This document shows positions 9,814 to 18,575 of a stretch of DNA of 28,997 nucleotides, piece by piece (within the stretch, counting starts at the first letter, position 1; every line of letters starts with the position of its first letter). A program made the translations under genes and the position numbers. The notes under the pieces are model-generated. The model saw nothing but the letters and a program-made list of their open reading frames with translations, was not told where the DNA came from and made no database searches. The stretch comes from Pelagophyceae sp. CCMP2097. Taxonomy: Eukaryota; Sar; Pelagophyceae. The stretch covers positions 198,345 to 227,341 of the forward strand of contig MU657202.1 in the NCBI GenBank assembly GCA_026770575.1, given 5' to 3'.

Positions 9814-9985
9814 ATGTGCAAGTCGCTTCAATATGCGAGCGTGGGATTGTGTACAGGATATGTGCAGGAGGTGCGGGTGTGTGCCGCGGCCGCGTGAATA
9901 TGTGCAGTCGCTTCGAATATGCGAGCGTGGTATTGTATACAGGATATGTGCAGAGGATTCGCCCGCGTGCCGCTCACGCGGCGGC
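9814..9985. repeat. Imperfect 86-nt tandem duplication
   Basis: Units 9814-9899 and 9900-9985 share long blocks (GTCGCTTC, ATATGCGAGCGTGG, ACAGGATATGTGCAG) and diverge toward their ends. The second unit overlaps the stop codon of the minus-strand gene ending at 9974, so the duplication copied its 3' end into the spacer or the reverse. Confidence 0.8.
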
Positions 9986-11066
9986 GTTGCGAGCGAGCGC
10001 GAATCGGACGGGTTCGAAGGTGCCTTGGGCCATTGACAGCGCGAAGAGGAGGAAGTCCAGGACACCATACTGACGCTCCACCAAAATGGAGAACAGCGCC
10101 AGGCCGAGCATGCTGCCGTTGACGGAGACGGAGTAAGCGTACTCGAAGAGCACGACGGAATCCCGACGCGCGCCGCGGCTCTGGCGCTCGCCCTCTCGGG
10201 CGGCGAAGTACGTCGAAAACGCCACGACGAGCCCATCCAGCGCGTTCCAGACGTGGCCCAGCGCGAGGCCCTCGACGTCGGGGCCGTTGACGACCTGGGA
10301 CGCGGGCCTCACACACACCATCGAGTGGGCGGCGCGGGCTTCTCACGGTCCACGCCGCGCCGTGCTGCAACGCGAGGAGCGCGGCGCAGCAGGCGAGGTA
10401 GTAGGGGTGCTGCGCCGTGAGGAGCTTGGCGGCGGACTTTTCAATGTCGGCGTACAGAGGCGACGTCGCGAAAAGCTCGGCGCAGTCGACGGTCCTAGCG
10501 GGACGGCGTCGGTGGCGTCGAAATGGGTAGAAATGGGTCGACATGGGAACGCCGGTTTGAACGTCGTCTCCTCGCAGTCTGCGGCGGCGCTTTCCGTCCG
10601 GCGGAAGTAAAAGTCGACGGCATCATCTTCCGCGAGGCCTTGACCAGCCGCCGACGCCGAAAAGGCCACGCGCGGCAGCCGCAGCAGGCCACTCGCGCAG
10701 GCCAGGTACGTCGCGACCTAAGTCGTGGATCAGGCACCCTCTCTTCGGCGTATGACAGCTCTTCGGCGTATGACGGCCACTCACCGGACTGTTCGCGTCG
10801 TTTGCAAAGGCGAGCGCGCTGGCGGCGGCGATGCCCCAGAGCATGAGGTTGGAGAGCTCCTCGACATCGTCGCTCATGACGGAAGTGGCCGTGCGGGGTT
10901 TGGCCGCCGGGGTAGGAAAGGCCATTTCGGAAGTGGCGGAAACGTATTGCGATCTTGGCGCCAGCGGCCGCTTGGCGTTGCCAGCGCGCAGTCTAAGCGG
11001 GCCCTTGGACCACTTGCGCTGCGGCTGCGCCGCGCGCGCGGACGCGAGGAGGGCGAATAGAAGCAT
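9974..11066 (-). CDS. Orphan multipass membrane protein with N-terminal signal
   Basis: Model: complement(join(9974..10294, 10347..10494, 10551..10717, 10785..11066)), 305 residues. The phases of three short introns (67, 56 and 52 nt) all agree; the middle donor (GTTCCC) is weak. The N-terminus MLLFALLASARAAQPQRKW looks like a signal peptide followed by a basic region, which in secondary-plastid algae can be a bipartite plastid signal (inference). Hydrophobic segments: LWGIAAASALAFA, VATYLACASGLL, YYLACCAALLALQ, NALDGLVVAFSTYFA, then a pair near the C-terminus (GLALFSILVER and LDFLLFALSMAQ). I do not recognise the family. The stop is TGA-equivalent at 9974-9976 on the minus strand. Splice-dependent continuity of hydrophobic helices is the main support for the model. 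Confidence 0.65.
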
Positions 11067-11509
11067 GTTGTTGACTGTTAGGAATAGAATTCGGCAATCG
11101 TACGCGCGTCTCCTCCCATACCCCTACTTTGGAATTGTCGAGGTAAAAGGATGCACCAAAGTCGAAAGTACAGTAAATTACCGCATCATGAGGCGTTGTG
11201 ACGTAACATACCTTGGTTTTACCCCGTAATAAGTTCGGAATCTTCTTTTGTAATTTTATAAACTTTGAAATCATCGCAAACCGCAACAGTTACTTGCGTT
11301 ACCCCGCAACGTCAATCCAAAATTTTGACCGAATTCTTGTTTAGAATTCTCCTCGATCTTTGTTGGTCCACCTGTTCGAAACCTGTGTGGACAGGAGCTC
11401 TTCACAGGCCTGCGTCGCGCCCGACCTTTGGTGCGCGCCTTCGAGGCGATCGACGGCCCTCGCGAGCCTCGCACTTGCCGGGGATCTGGAATATAGAAAT
11501 AGAACGTAA
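11067..11509. other. AT-richer intergenic spacer
   Basis: Noticeably AT-richer than the flanking coding sequence. It serves as promoter of the orphan membrane protein gene (start 11066, minus) and as 3' flank of the J-domain gene (stop 11510, minus). I see no RNA gene, clear TATA box or repeat. Confidence 0.6.
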
Positions 11510-13439
11510 TTACCATTCCCGCACGACCCTTTCCGGATATGCGGGCGCGCAGGCGGTCGCCTGCGCCGCGCGCCCTTCGGCCACAATCTCCGCAGCCGTC
11601 GCGTCCTCCTCGAGCAATCGCGCGGCGGCCTCGAGCATTGCGGCGTGCCGCGCCGCCTCGTCGGCGAGGCGCCGCGCCTCGATTGCGGCGGCGGTAGCCT
11701 AAGAGCGAACGTTTACCGTGACGGACGACCGTGGAGGGCCAGGAGTCGTCCGTTTCGGCTCAGGAGGCCGGGCCCGTCCCTCGGGTCCAGAGGCGGGGCG
11801 CACCTTTGCCGCCCTGCCGAAGAGGGCTTTTGCGACGGTCTTGGTGCACGTGACGTGGCAGAACTTGCGCATAAAGTCGGGGTTATTTCTGCACTCGCCC
11901 TGGTCGCGCCAGAGCTCGCAGTCGCCGGACCAATCGACACATTTGGAGTGAATTTCAAATAGGAAAGGATTCGAATCCGAGTCTACGTGCTTCCAAGCAA
12001 GCGTCGCGTCCGGCGCCAAAGGGCCGCCCGCGCGAATGTCGCGCACGGCGAAGAGGTGCGACACCCACGCCGTCAGCTCGGCGGACTCGCCGGGCGCCTA
12101 CAGAATGCGCTCCACGCGGCTTCGCCTTGCCCGGCGCCCCTCGCCTCTGTCGCGTGACACGGCGTTCTCGGACGCGGCATTTTCGCGAGCGTCAGCGGCT
12201 GGTGCGACTCGCCGCCGCGGATCCAGAAGACGTTGACCGTGTGGTCGTGGAAGTTCACAAAATGTACTTTCGTCTCCAGCTTGCTCCAGATCCACGGCTC
12301 AAACGTCCGCGCCGTCTAGCGAAATTCGTTTCCGGAGGATACAGCACGACGGTCCTCACCGGCTTTGTGAGGACGTCAAAGTCGTCCCAGAGCGAGCTCC
12401 CGTTCCGCGCGAAGACAATGGACGGGCAGTGCAAATCCAAGTTCTTATCGTTGAAAGCACCGAACCGACGCGCGATGCGCGACGCCTGGCCTATCGCGAT
12501 GCGGTGTCGATGATGCGCGCCTCGGTCGAATGGCTTACCGCTATCGTCTCTGAGCCTCGCTTTTGCCGTCTGCAAAACGTCCTCCCACCAGATACCGTGC
12601 AGCTCGAGCTTGTCCGCAAATGGAAACGGGAAGACGGCGTCAAAGTCCAGCTCGTCCTCGCACGAGGGGTCGTACAAAGCGAGGACGAAGTGCCTGTCCA
12701 CTCTCCTCTCTTCGCCGAGGGCCAAATCCTCGAGATGCTGCCTTGACTTGACCTTGATGCACCGCCTTTGGGCGCGCTTCTGCGACGCCGTCAGCACGCG
12801 CTTCGCGCGGCCTTGTGGGCGCTGCATCTTCGGGCGGGAGGCGTGCTCGAAATCGCCCGTAGAGTCGTAACGCCGCCGCTCGTCGTCGTCCGACAGCAGC
12901 TCGAAAGCAGAGACCACCTATGGCATGCCGCGCGTCGTCGGCTCGCGCGCCGCTCGACGGCGCGCCTCGCGCGCCGCTCGGCGGTCGGACGCCGCTTGGT
13001 CGCCTCGAGAAACCGCTTCGCGGCGCGTTCCTCGTCGCCCGGGTTCTTGTCCGGGTGCGTCTCGCGCGCCCGGTTGCGGTACGCGGCGCGGACCGTTTGC
13101 AGAGAGGCCGTGCTCTTGATCTTCAAAACCTGCGAAGGCACGCGTCGACGCCTCCGAGGGGACAGAAGACGCCTCGGTGCAACGATACGGAGGGAGACCT
13201 CTCCGGATGTGGAGAGGCCTCTCCGTTGCATCGATGCATCGTGTGGCTTCTCCGTGGATCCTCTGGGTCCGTGGCCTCTGGATCCGTCGTCTGGGATACT
13301 CCGCGGCACTGCTCACCTGGTACGGGCATCGCGTCAGCTTCTCGCCCTGGCCCGACTCGAAGAACGAGTGCGACACCGGCAGCCACAACAGCGCCGCGGC
13401 GAATAGCAAAAGCCGCGGGAGGCCCCGCAGACGCCGCAT
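11510..13439 (-). CDS. Secreted/ER J-domain protein with thioredoxin-like, VHL-beta-like and ShKT domains
   Basis: Model: complement(join(11510..11698, 11804..12097, 12187..12315, 12360..12490, 12539..12917, 13004..13129, 13317..13439)), 456 residues. Signal peptide 1-25 (RLLLFAAALLWL). J domain 38-101 with HPD at 66-68 and a C-terminal helix ending RRRYD; it is continuous only after splicing. Residues about 155-255 look like a degenerate thioredoxin fold (YDPSC, then CPSIVFARNG). Residues about 268-335 match the VHL beta pattern: VxFVN, VFWI, LTLAPGES, then HLFAVRD. An ShK-type module follows (Cys 349, 356, 365, 376, 380; the sixth canonical Cys is absent), then an Ala/Glu-rich coiled coil 395-450. 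Two introns (12918-13003, 12098-12186) use GC rather than GT donors in this model. No ER-retention signal is seen (ends REW). A secretory-pathway folding or recognition role is inference. Confidence 0.75.
13178..13238. repeat. Nested inverted repeats inside an intron
   Basis: Intron 1 of the J-domain gene (13130-13316) contains TGCAACG (13178-13184) facing CGTTGCA (13224-13230), an inner 14-nt palindrome GGAGAGGCCTCTCC (13211-13224), a related GGAGACCTCTCC (13193-13204) and a 12-nt palindrome TGCATCGATGCA (13227-13238). Together they could fold into a strong RNA structure or be remnants of a short inverted-repeat element. Confidence 0.75.
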
Positions 13440-13909
13440 CGCGGCGTCTGGGGCGTTTTCACAATCGCCGAAAAATGAATGCAAAATCAAACCGTCTCAC
13501 GAAACTTCTTCCCCGAAAGGGCCGCCGTTTTTCGCGCATCCGCCTCGTCGACACCAAGCGCCAGATTGTCCAAGGGCCCCACTGCCTCGAATCCCGTGCT
13601 CCCCACGAGATCAACTCGTTCCAAGAAAAGCCCCTGGACCCCTGCTACAAATTTTATGTAAGGGTAGGGATCCCTAACTCATTGATTGATTGATTGATTC
13701 AAACCGTCGGCTCCGCTCGCAAGCGTCGACTCAAATGCCGTGGAGCGCGACACGCGCGGTTCACACCTTTCGCTCCCCACTGTTCCAAAGCTGTCGTTTT
13801 TTACCCACGGGAGCCTCGGCAATTTCCTTGGCGGCCCGTTTGGGTGAGCAATGTACATTAAGTGGTGAGCTCCGCAGGACGCGGCTCAAATGTCCTGCGG
13901 CCCAAACCG
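13440..13909. other. Intergenic spacer upstream of the J-domain gene
   Basis: No gene is supported. It contains a 12-nt palindrome TAGGGATCCCTA (13665-13676) and an ATTG microsatellite right after it. It is the promoter of the J-domain gene (start 13439) and 3' flank of the zinc-finger gene (stop 13910). Confidence 0.6.
13681..13699. repeat. ATTG tetranucleotide microsatellite
   Basis: Four full ATTG units plus ATT, uninterrupted. Confidence 0.95.
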
Positions 13910-15256
13910 TCAGACGAAAGCGTGCCGCTTCCACCGGCCCACTTCGCCGGAAAATGGGTTGCGCAATTCGTCGTCGTCGGGCCGCGCACCGCCGCTCGCC
14001 GGCGGCGGCAGCGACGAGCGCCGCGCCGGCCGACGCGAAGCATCCCACATCCGCGCGCCGGGCGGCCCCGCCGGCGTGAAGCGCGCCTGCCGCGTCGCCC
14101 CGAGCGATGCCACGTCGGCCACCGAGTCCGCCTCGGCCGGCGCGGTCGCGTCCTGGGGTCGCACGGACATGCTCCGCCGGAGCTTGCGGTATGACGCCCT
14201 CGCGAGCGACTCGAGCGGCCCGCCGTCCGCGTGCTGCGCGCGTTCGCCGGGCGTCTCGTGCACCTCGGCCCAGTGGCGCTGCAGCACCTCGGCCGACGGC
14301 GCGCGCATCCAGCACCTATGCGGGACGCGTCGGCGCCGGGATTCGGGTCCCACTGCGTGCAAGGCTCGCAGACGCCGGTATGCGTACGCGGGGCAGATGA
14401 AGCCGGACGCGATGATGCCGCTCTCGACGCGCGTCGGCGAGTGGCGGGCCGGGCTCGCCCGCGCCGCCTCGGCCGGCGGCGGCGATTCAAAGGCCGCGGC
14501 CACGCGGCTCTCGGCCAGACCCTCGGCGGGGCGGCCCGCCTCTGGGATGCGGCCGAGGTTTGGGCTCGTTTGCGGTCGTCGGGTCCCGAAGCGCGCGTTG
14601 GGCGCGGCGGCGCGCGGCGGCGACGGCGAGGCGGCCGCCAGCGACGGTGCGGCCGCGGCCGCGAGCGGGGCCGGCTCATAAGCTGCGGGCGGCGCATAAG
14701 CCGCGGGCGGGGCCGGCGCATAAGCCGCGGGCGGGGCCGGCGCATAAGCCGCGGGTGGCGCATAAGCCGCGGGCGGGACCGGCATGGCCTCGCGTTCCTC
14801 GAGTTGCGGCGACGAGTTCAACATGGCCTGAGGATGGGGCGTCGATGACTCGCCGGCCCCGTTTAGGGCCCGAGCTTCTGGTCGACAACGCGACCTGGAC
14901 GACGGCTTCCGGAAGGGTGGCGCACCATGAGCTCTTCGTTCGTCGGCGCGACTTCATCGTCGTCCGTGTGCGCGTCGTCGTCCGTGTGCGCCTGCTCCTC
15001 GGCCGCCTCGGCCTCGGCCTAGAATCGAGTATCGAGAATCGCCTCGGCCGCGCGCGGCTCATATGCGTCCCGGTCCCTGCGGGCGAGGACGCACCTCGGT
15101 CCGGAGGCGCTCGCCCTCTTCGCGCGCTGCCTTGAGCCGATCCCAAAGAGCATCCCGCTCAATCTCTTGCCGTTCCAAGTCACCCAGGATCTTTGAATTC
15201 CGCTTCTGGAACTGAGACAGGTCCAGCCGGTGCAGCTCCGCGTCGCCGCCGCGCAT
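13910..15256 (-). CDS. Coiled-coil / single C2H2 zinc-finger protein
   Basis: Model: complement(join(13910..14315, 14388..14827, 14926..15018, 15095..15256)), 366 residues, with introns of 76, 98 and 72 nt in consistent phases. The N-terminus is a charged coiled coil (contains QFQKRNSKILGDLERQ), then an acidic His/Asp stretch, then a PPAAYAP repeat region (bases about 14675-14785), then one C2H2 finger: C230, C233, H246, H251 (C-x2-C-x12-H-x4-H). The finger is formed only when intron 14316-14387 is removed: exon 3 gives FICPA and exon 4 gives CWMRA. The C-terminus is Arg/Ser/Pro-rich and probably disordered. A nucleic-acid or protein-binding role is inferred; no specific family recognised. 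It is divergent from NAA20, sharing a 310-bp promoter region. The start at 15256 is the first ATG before the coiled coil. Confidence 0.7.
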
Positions 15257-15566
15257 CGCCGCAAGAGGCCGCCGGCGGCGGGGAGAACGGGGCGGGGCCG
15301 CGCGATGGTATCCGGGGGCCGCGGGCGGGCGCGGGCGGCGCGACCGCGTGCGCGTGGGCCTGGGGCGGGGCGCGGGCACCGCGGCGCGGGGACTCGCTCG
15401 GCAGCAGCTGCGCAACTCGAGGCAAGTTCGAGCCTGGTGAGCGCGTGCGCCGCCCTTTTGCAGCGTGTGTTCGCAGAAAAGAGTTCTCGGCGAGGGTTTC
15501 GTTTCGATTTCCGGAGACCGCCGTCGACCGAAGCGACGCGCGCTTCCACCGGAGGCCCGCGGCGGC
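15257..15566. promoter_or_regulatory. Bidirectional promoter region (zinc-finger gene / NAA20)
   Basis: 310 bp between two divergent start codons, very GC-rich on the left half. No TATA-like box is visible. The assignment as a shared promoter follows from gene orientation only. Confidence 0.45.
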
Positions 15567-16147
15567 ATGACGACGACGCGGCAGTTCCGGTTCGACGACT
15601 TGTTCAGGTTCAACAACATTAACCTGGACAACCTTACCGAGACGTGCGTTTCTATACCGGAGACCGCGCCGGAGGGCGCCCCGGCCGAGTCGTGCGTGTT
15701 AGGTACAACTCGTCCTTCTACTTCCAGTACCTCACGACCATGCCGGAATACTTCCTCGCGGAAGAACACCCGAACGGCCGGCTGATGGGCTACATCATGG
15801 GAAAAGCCGAGGGCGACGGCGACAAGTGGCACGGCCACGTCACCGCCGTGACCGTCGCCTCCGAGTTCCGCCGGCGCGGCCTCGCGACGAAGTTGATGTC
15901 AGCGCTGGAGGTGACATCAGAAAAGGTGTTCGACGCCTACTTCGTCGACCTCTTTGTGCGTTCCTCAAATGCACTCGCAATCGGCATGTACCAAAGACTC
16001 GGCTACTCCGTCTACCGAACAGTCACGGGGTACTACTCTGGCGAGGAGGACGCCTTCGACATGCGCAAGGCTTTGGCGAGGGACGTGCACAAGGTTTCCG
16101 TGGTGCCGCTGTTGCATCCGGTGTCGCCAGAAGATCTGGAGTGGTGA
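15567..16147 (+). CDS. NAA20: N-terminal acetyltransferase B catalytic subunit
   Basis: Model: join(15567..15643, 15703..16147), 173 residues. It closely follows the NAA20/Nat5 pattern: FDDLFRFNNINLDNLTET, PEYF, LMGYIMGKAEG, WHGHVTAVTV, the acetyl-CoA loop EFRRRGLATKLM, FVDLFVRSSN, and MYQRLGYSVYRTV. The 59-nt intron (GTGCGT...TTAG) sits inside the conserved TETY segment, and its removal restores the family alignment. NatB acetylates nascent proteins that start Met-Asp, Met-Glu, Met-Asn or Met-Gln, together with the auxiliary subunit NAA25 on the ribosome (established). The length is close to that of other NAA20 proteins, and the ending PEDLEW resembles the usual C-terminus. A further in-frame open stretch with a hydrophobic segment follows the TGA (see findings). 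Confidence 0.95.
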
Positions 16148-16528
16148 CGGTGGCTGCGCGCCGTCGTGGCGGAATACGTCCTCCCGACGGCCGCTGTATT
16201 GGCCTCGGCCGCGTTTGCGTGGTGGGCGAACCGCGACTGGTGGGCGCACAGCAGTAACTAACACTCTCAAGGGGACTCGCGGCCCGATGGCGCGGTGCAT
16301 CGGTGCATCCTCGGGACAGGAGCACTGGCATTCGGGATGCACCCGGCTCCTCGTCGGCTGGTCCGCGAAGGATCTCCGGGAAGCGACCTCGCAAGGCAAC
16401 CAGGCAGCCACCTCAATCGGAAACTTGCATCGCGGGGTCCTTTTATCAGCGATTGCCACGGCAGCCGAGTCGGCAGTCGCGTCGCCCCAAAGGTCGGCGC
16501 CGGTCGGCGTCCTAGGCGTCCGGTCTCC
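16148..16528. other. Spacer between NAA20 and OXA1, with an in-frame downstream extension
   Basis: Directly after the NAA20 stop the same frame stays open for 37 codons to TAA 16259-16261 and encodes a hydrophobic, Trp-rich segment (VLPTAAVLASAAFAWWA). Further on, GGTGCATCC (16302-16310) and GGATGCACC (16335-16343) form a 9-bp inverted repeat. The remainder should hold the OXA1 promoter; no TATA box is obvious. Confidence 0.5.
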
Positions 16529-18114
16529 ATGATGCTTGGGCGGCGCGCGGCACGGTGCGGCAAGTCGCTGGGGTTCGCGTTCCGGCCGATCGACACGCGC
16601 TTCCGAGACACGCGCGGCGTGCGATTCCTTTCCGCAGTCCCATCCCCGGACCAGCCGCAACCCGAGACGCTCCACGCGCTGCCCACGCCGGTGCGCCCTC
16701 TATAAGCGTCGTCGCTGGGCGCCTCGGAGATGCTCGAGCGGTGCCGCGACGCCGGGCACGCAGGACCTCGGCGGCGAGGCGTCAAGCGCGGCCGCCGACG
16801 CGGCGATCCTGGCCGCGGACGCGTCGACGCTCGCGACGGACGTGGCCATGGAGGCCGTCAAGGTCCTGGGCAACTGGCCGTCTCCGCCCGCGTCCCGCTG
16901 ATGACCCTTGCGCAGCCGCAAACAACGCCGGCTTTAGGTCGGACTACGCGATCCGCGGCATCGACCTCGTCGGCTCCGAGTCAGTGCATCTCTGAAAGCG
17001 ATCGCTCGAATTGGCCCTCTAGGCTCGGCATCCCCATCGGTTGTGCCATTGTGTTAACCACGGTGGCCATCCGCCTCGCTTTGTTCCCGATTTCCATCTT
17101 GTCCATGAAGCAGACTGCTTTAATGTCAAAGGCCAAGCCGGACATTGAGCTGATCCAAGAGCGCATGAAGGCCGATGAGACTTCGGGTTCGGACCCGCGC
17201 AAGCAATCCATGTGAGTCCCCGGCGCGGATGGCCCGCTCCCGCGCCGTTGCAGACGCCGGGGCGGTAGGTACGCGCGGCAGATGCAGGCGGTGCTGACCA
17301 AGTACTCTTTGAAGCCGTGGTTGATCTTCGTCTTCCCGCTGCTGCAGCTGCCAATCTTTACAAGCATGTTCTTTGGTCTACAAAGAATTGGCGATCACGT
17401 CCCCGCCACGGCCCAAGGCGGCGCGTTATGGTTCACGGACTTGACGGTCATGGACCCGTATTTCGTCATGCCGTTTGCCTGCTCTGCTTTGTTTCTCTGC
17501 ATGATCGAACTCGGCGCCGACGGTATGGCCGCCCAGGGCAAGTCCCAGCAGCAAATGTTCAAGTGGGTCATGCGCGGTTTGGCGGTGGTCATGGTGAGTC
17601 GCGCTCGAGAGTCTTTGCCTCGGTTTCATAGCGCTATAGGTGCCCATGACGTACTCCTTCCCGGCCAGCGTCTTCTGCTACTGGCTCACGGCAAACTCCT
17701 TCTCCTTGGCCCAGACGCTCATGCTGAACAAGGTGCCGGGCGTGCGCGAGGCCCTCGGTATCCCGAGTAAGTGCTCTTCACTGAGCGTGTGCCCGGTTGA
17801 GACTGTACCCACCGTGATCACCCACCGAGCCTCACGCTCCCTGCTTAGAGCTGCCGCCGGCGCCGAAGCCGAAGGCCGACGACGGCAAGGAGGATTTGGA
17901 TTTCTTCGCAAAGGTCGCGAAGACCCTCGAAGTGGCCAAAAAGGCCGCCGCGGGCGAAGTCGCGGTGAAGCCGCCGCCCATTGTCTCCGAAGAGCAGTTC
18001 GAGAAACGAACGCAGGAGGACCACTTCCTCGCCGCAAGGCCGCACGCGACCACGCGCACCTACGCGCAACGGCCGCGCGGCCGCCAGGTCGCAAAGCCCG
18101 CAACGAAAAAGTGA
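16529..18114 (+). CDS. OXA1: Mitochondrial Oxa1/YidC-family membrane insertase
   Basis: Model: join(16529..16690, 16764..16879, 16938..16979, 17023..17211, 17269..17593, 17640..17766, 17849..18114), 408 residues, with six introns of 43-82 nt in consistent phases. The N-terminus (MMLGRRAARCGKSLGFAFR) is basic and lacks acidic residues, as in a mitochondrial presequence. Insertase core: TM1 around GCAIVLTTVAIRLALFPI, then the cytosolic/matrix loop, LKPWLIFVFPLLQLPIF, GGALWFTDLTVMDPYFVMP, and YSFPASVFCYWLTANSFSL, all diagnostic for Oxa1. The C-terminal tail is Lys-rich with a coiled-coil-like part, as in mitochondrial Oxa1, where it binds the mitoribosome (established). It inserts mitochondrially made and some imported proteins into the inner membrane. 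A plastid Alb3 or Cox18 assignment is less likely, given the presequence and basic tail. Confidence 0.9.
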
Positions 18115-18575
18115 CCCCGCCAACTCGCCGCGCGCGTCGCGGCCCAAGGGCGGTGCAACGCCGAATCCCAGTTAATAGACGGAGCGTCGCGAAGCCGCCT
18201 TGTGGGCCTCGACTGAAAAGGGTCCTCAGCCAACTACTCGACGAGCCTCCTTCTTCTGTTGTGCACTCCAATGAGGCCTGTTCTTACCCACCGATAGGGG
18301 TCCGTGCAGGGCGACCGTCGTCTGCTTCGTCTCTCGCGCAGCAGTCTGAGGTGCGCGTCAACTTGAAAGTCCCCTGCGTTGCGCGCTCTTCCGTGAAACG
18401 GTCGAAAAATGGAACTAATTTGCTCTTTCTCTCTCTGCCGCCGTCCAACTTGACTCTGCAAAGGGAAGCTGCACCACCACTAGACACGTGTAGTGTCAAG
18501 GGTATACGCCGCGCGCCGCCGGGGTTCGACGAGGGCAGCGCGGCCCGCGCGCGGCCCGCCCGCGGCGCCGGTGGG
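18115..18575. other. Intergenic spacer / promoter of the PH-domain gene
   Basis: No gene is supported. At 18483-18497 the arms GACAC and GTGTC flank GTGTA, and the left half contains a G-box core CACGTG (18485-18490) about 90 bp upstream of the PH-protein start codon. The region also contains a pyrimidine-rich run at 18420-18440. Confidence 0.5.

Larger units (their letters stand above)
9508..9973. other. Intergenic spacer, palindrome- and repeat-rich
   Basis: No gene is supported here. The stretch is the promoter side of the PC-esterase gene and the 3' side of the orphan membrane protein gene, both on the minus strand. It holds a 22-nt palindrome, a 13-bp-stem hairpin and an imperfect 86-nt tandem duplication, listed separately. 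Confidence 0.7.

Noticed and set aside
11804..12097. Reading the ShK-type module as a toxin
   Set aside because: ShK modules are common in non-toxic secreted enzymes and adhesion proteins; here it lacks one canonical cysteine and sits inside a J-domain protein.
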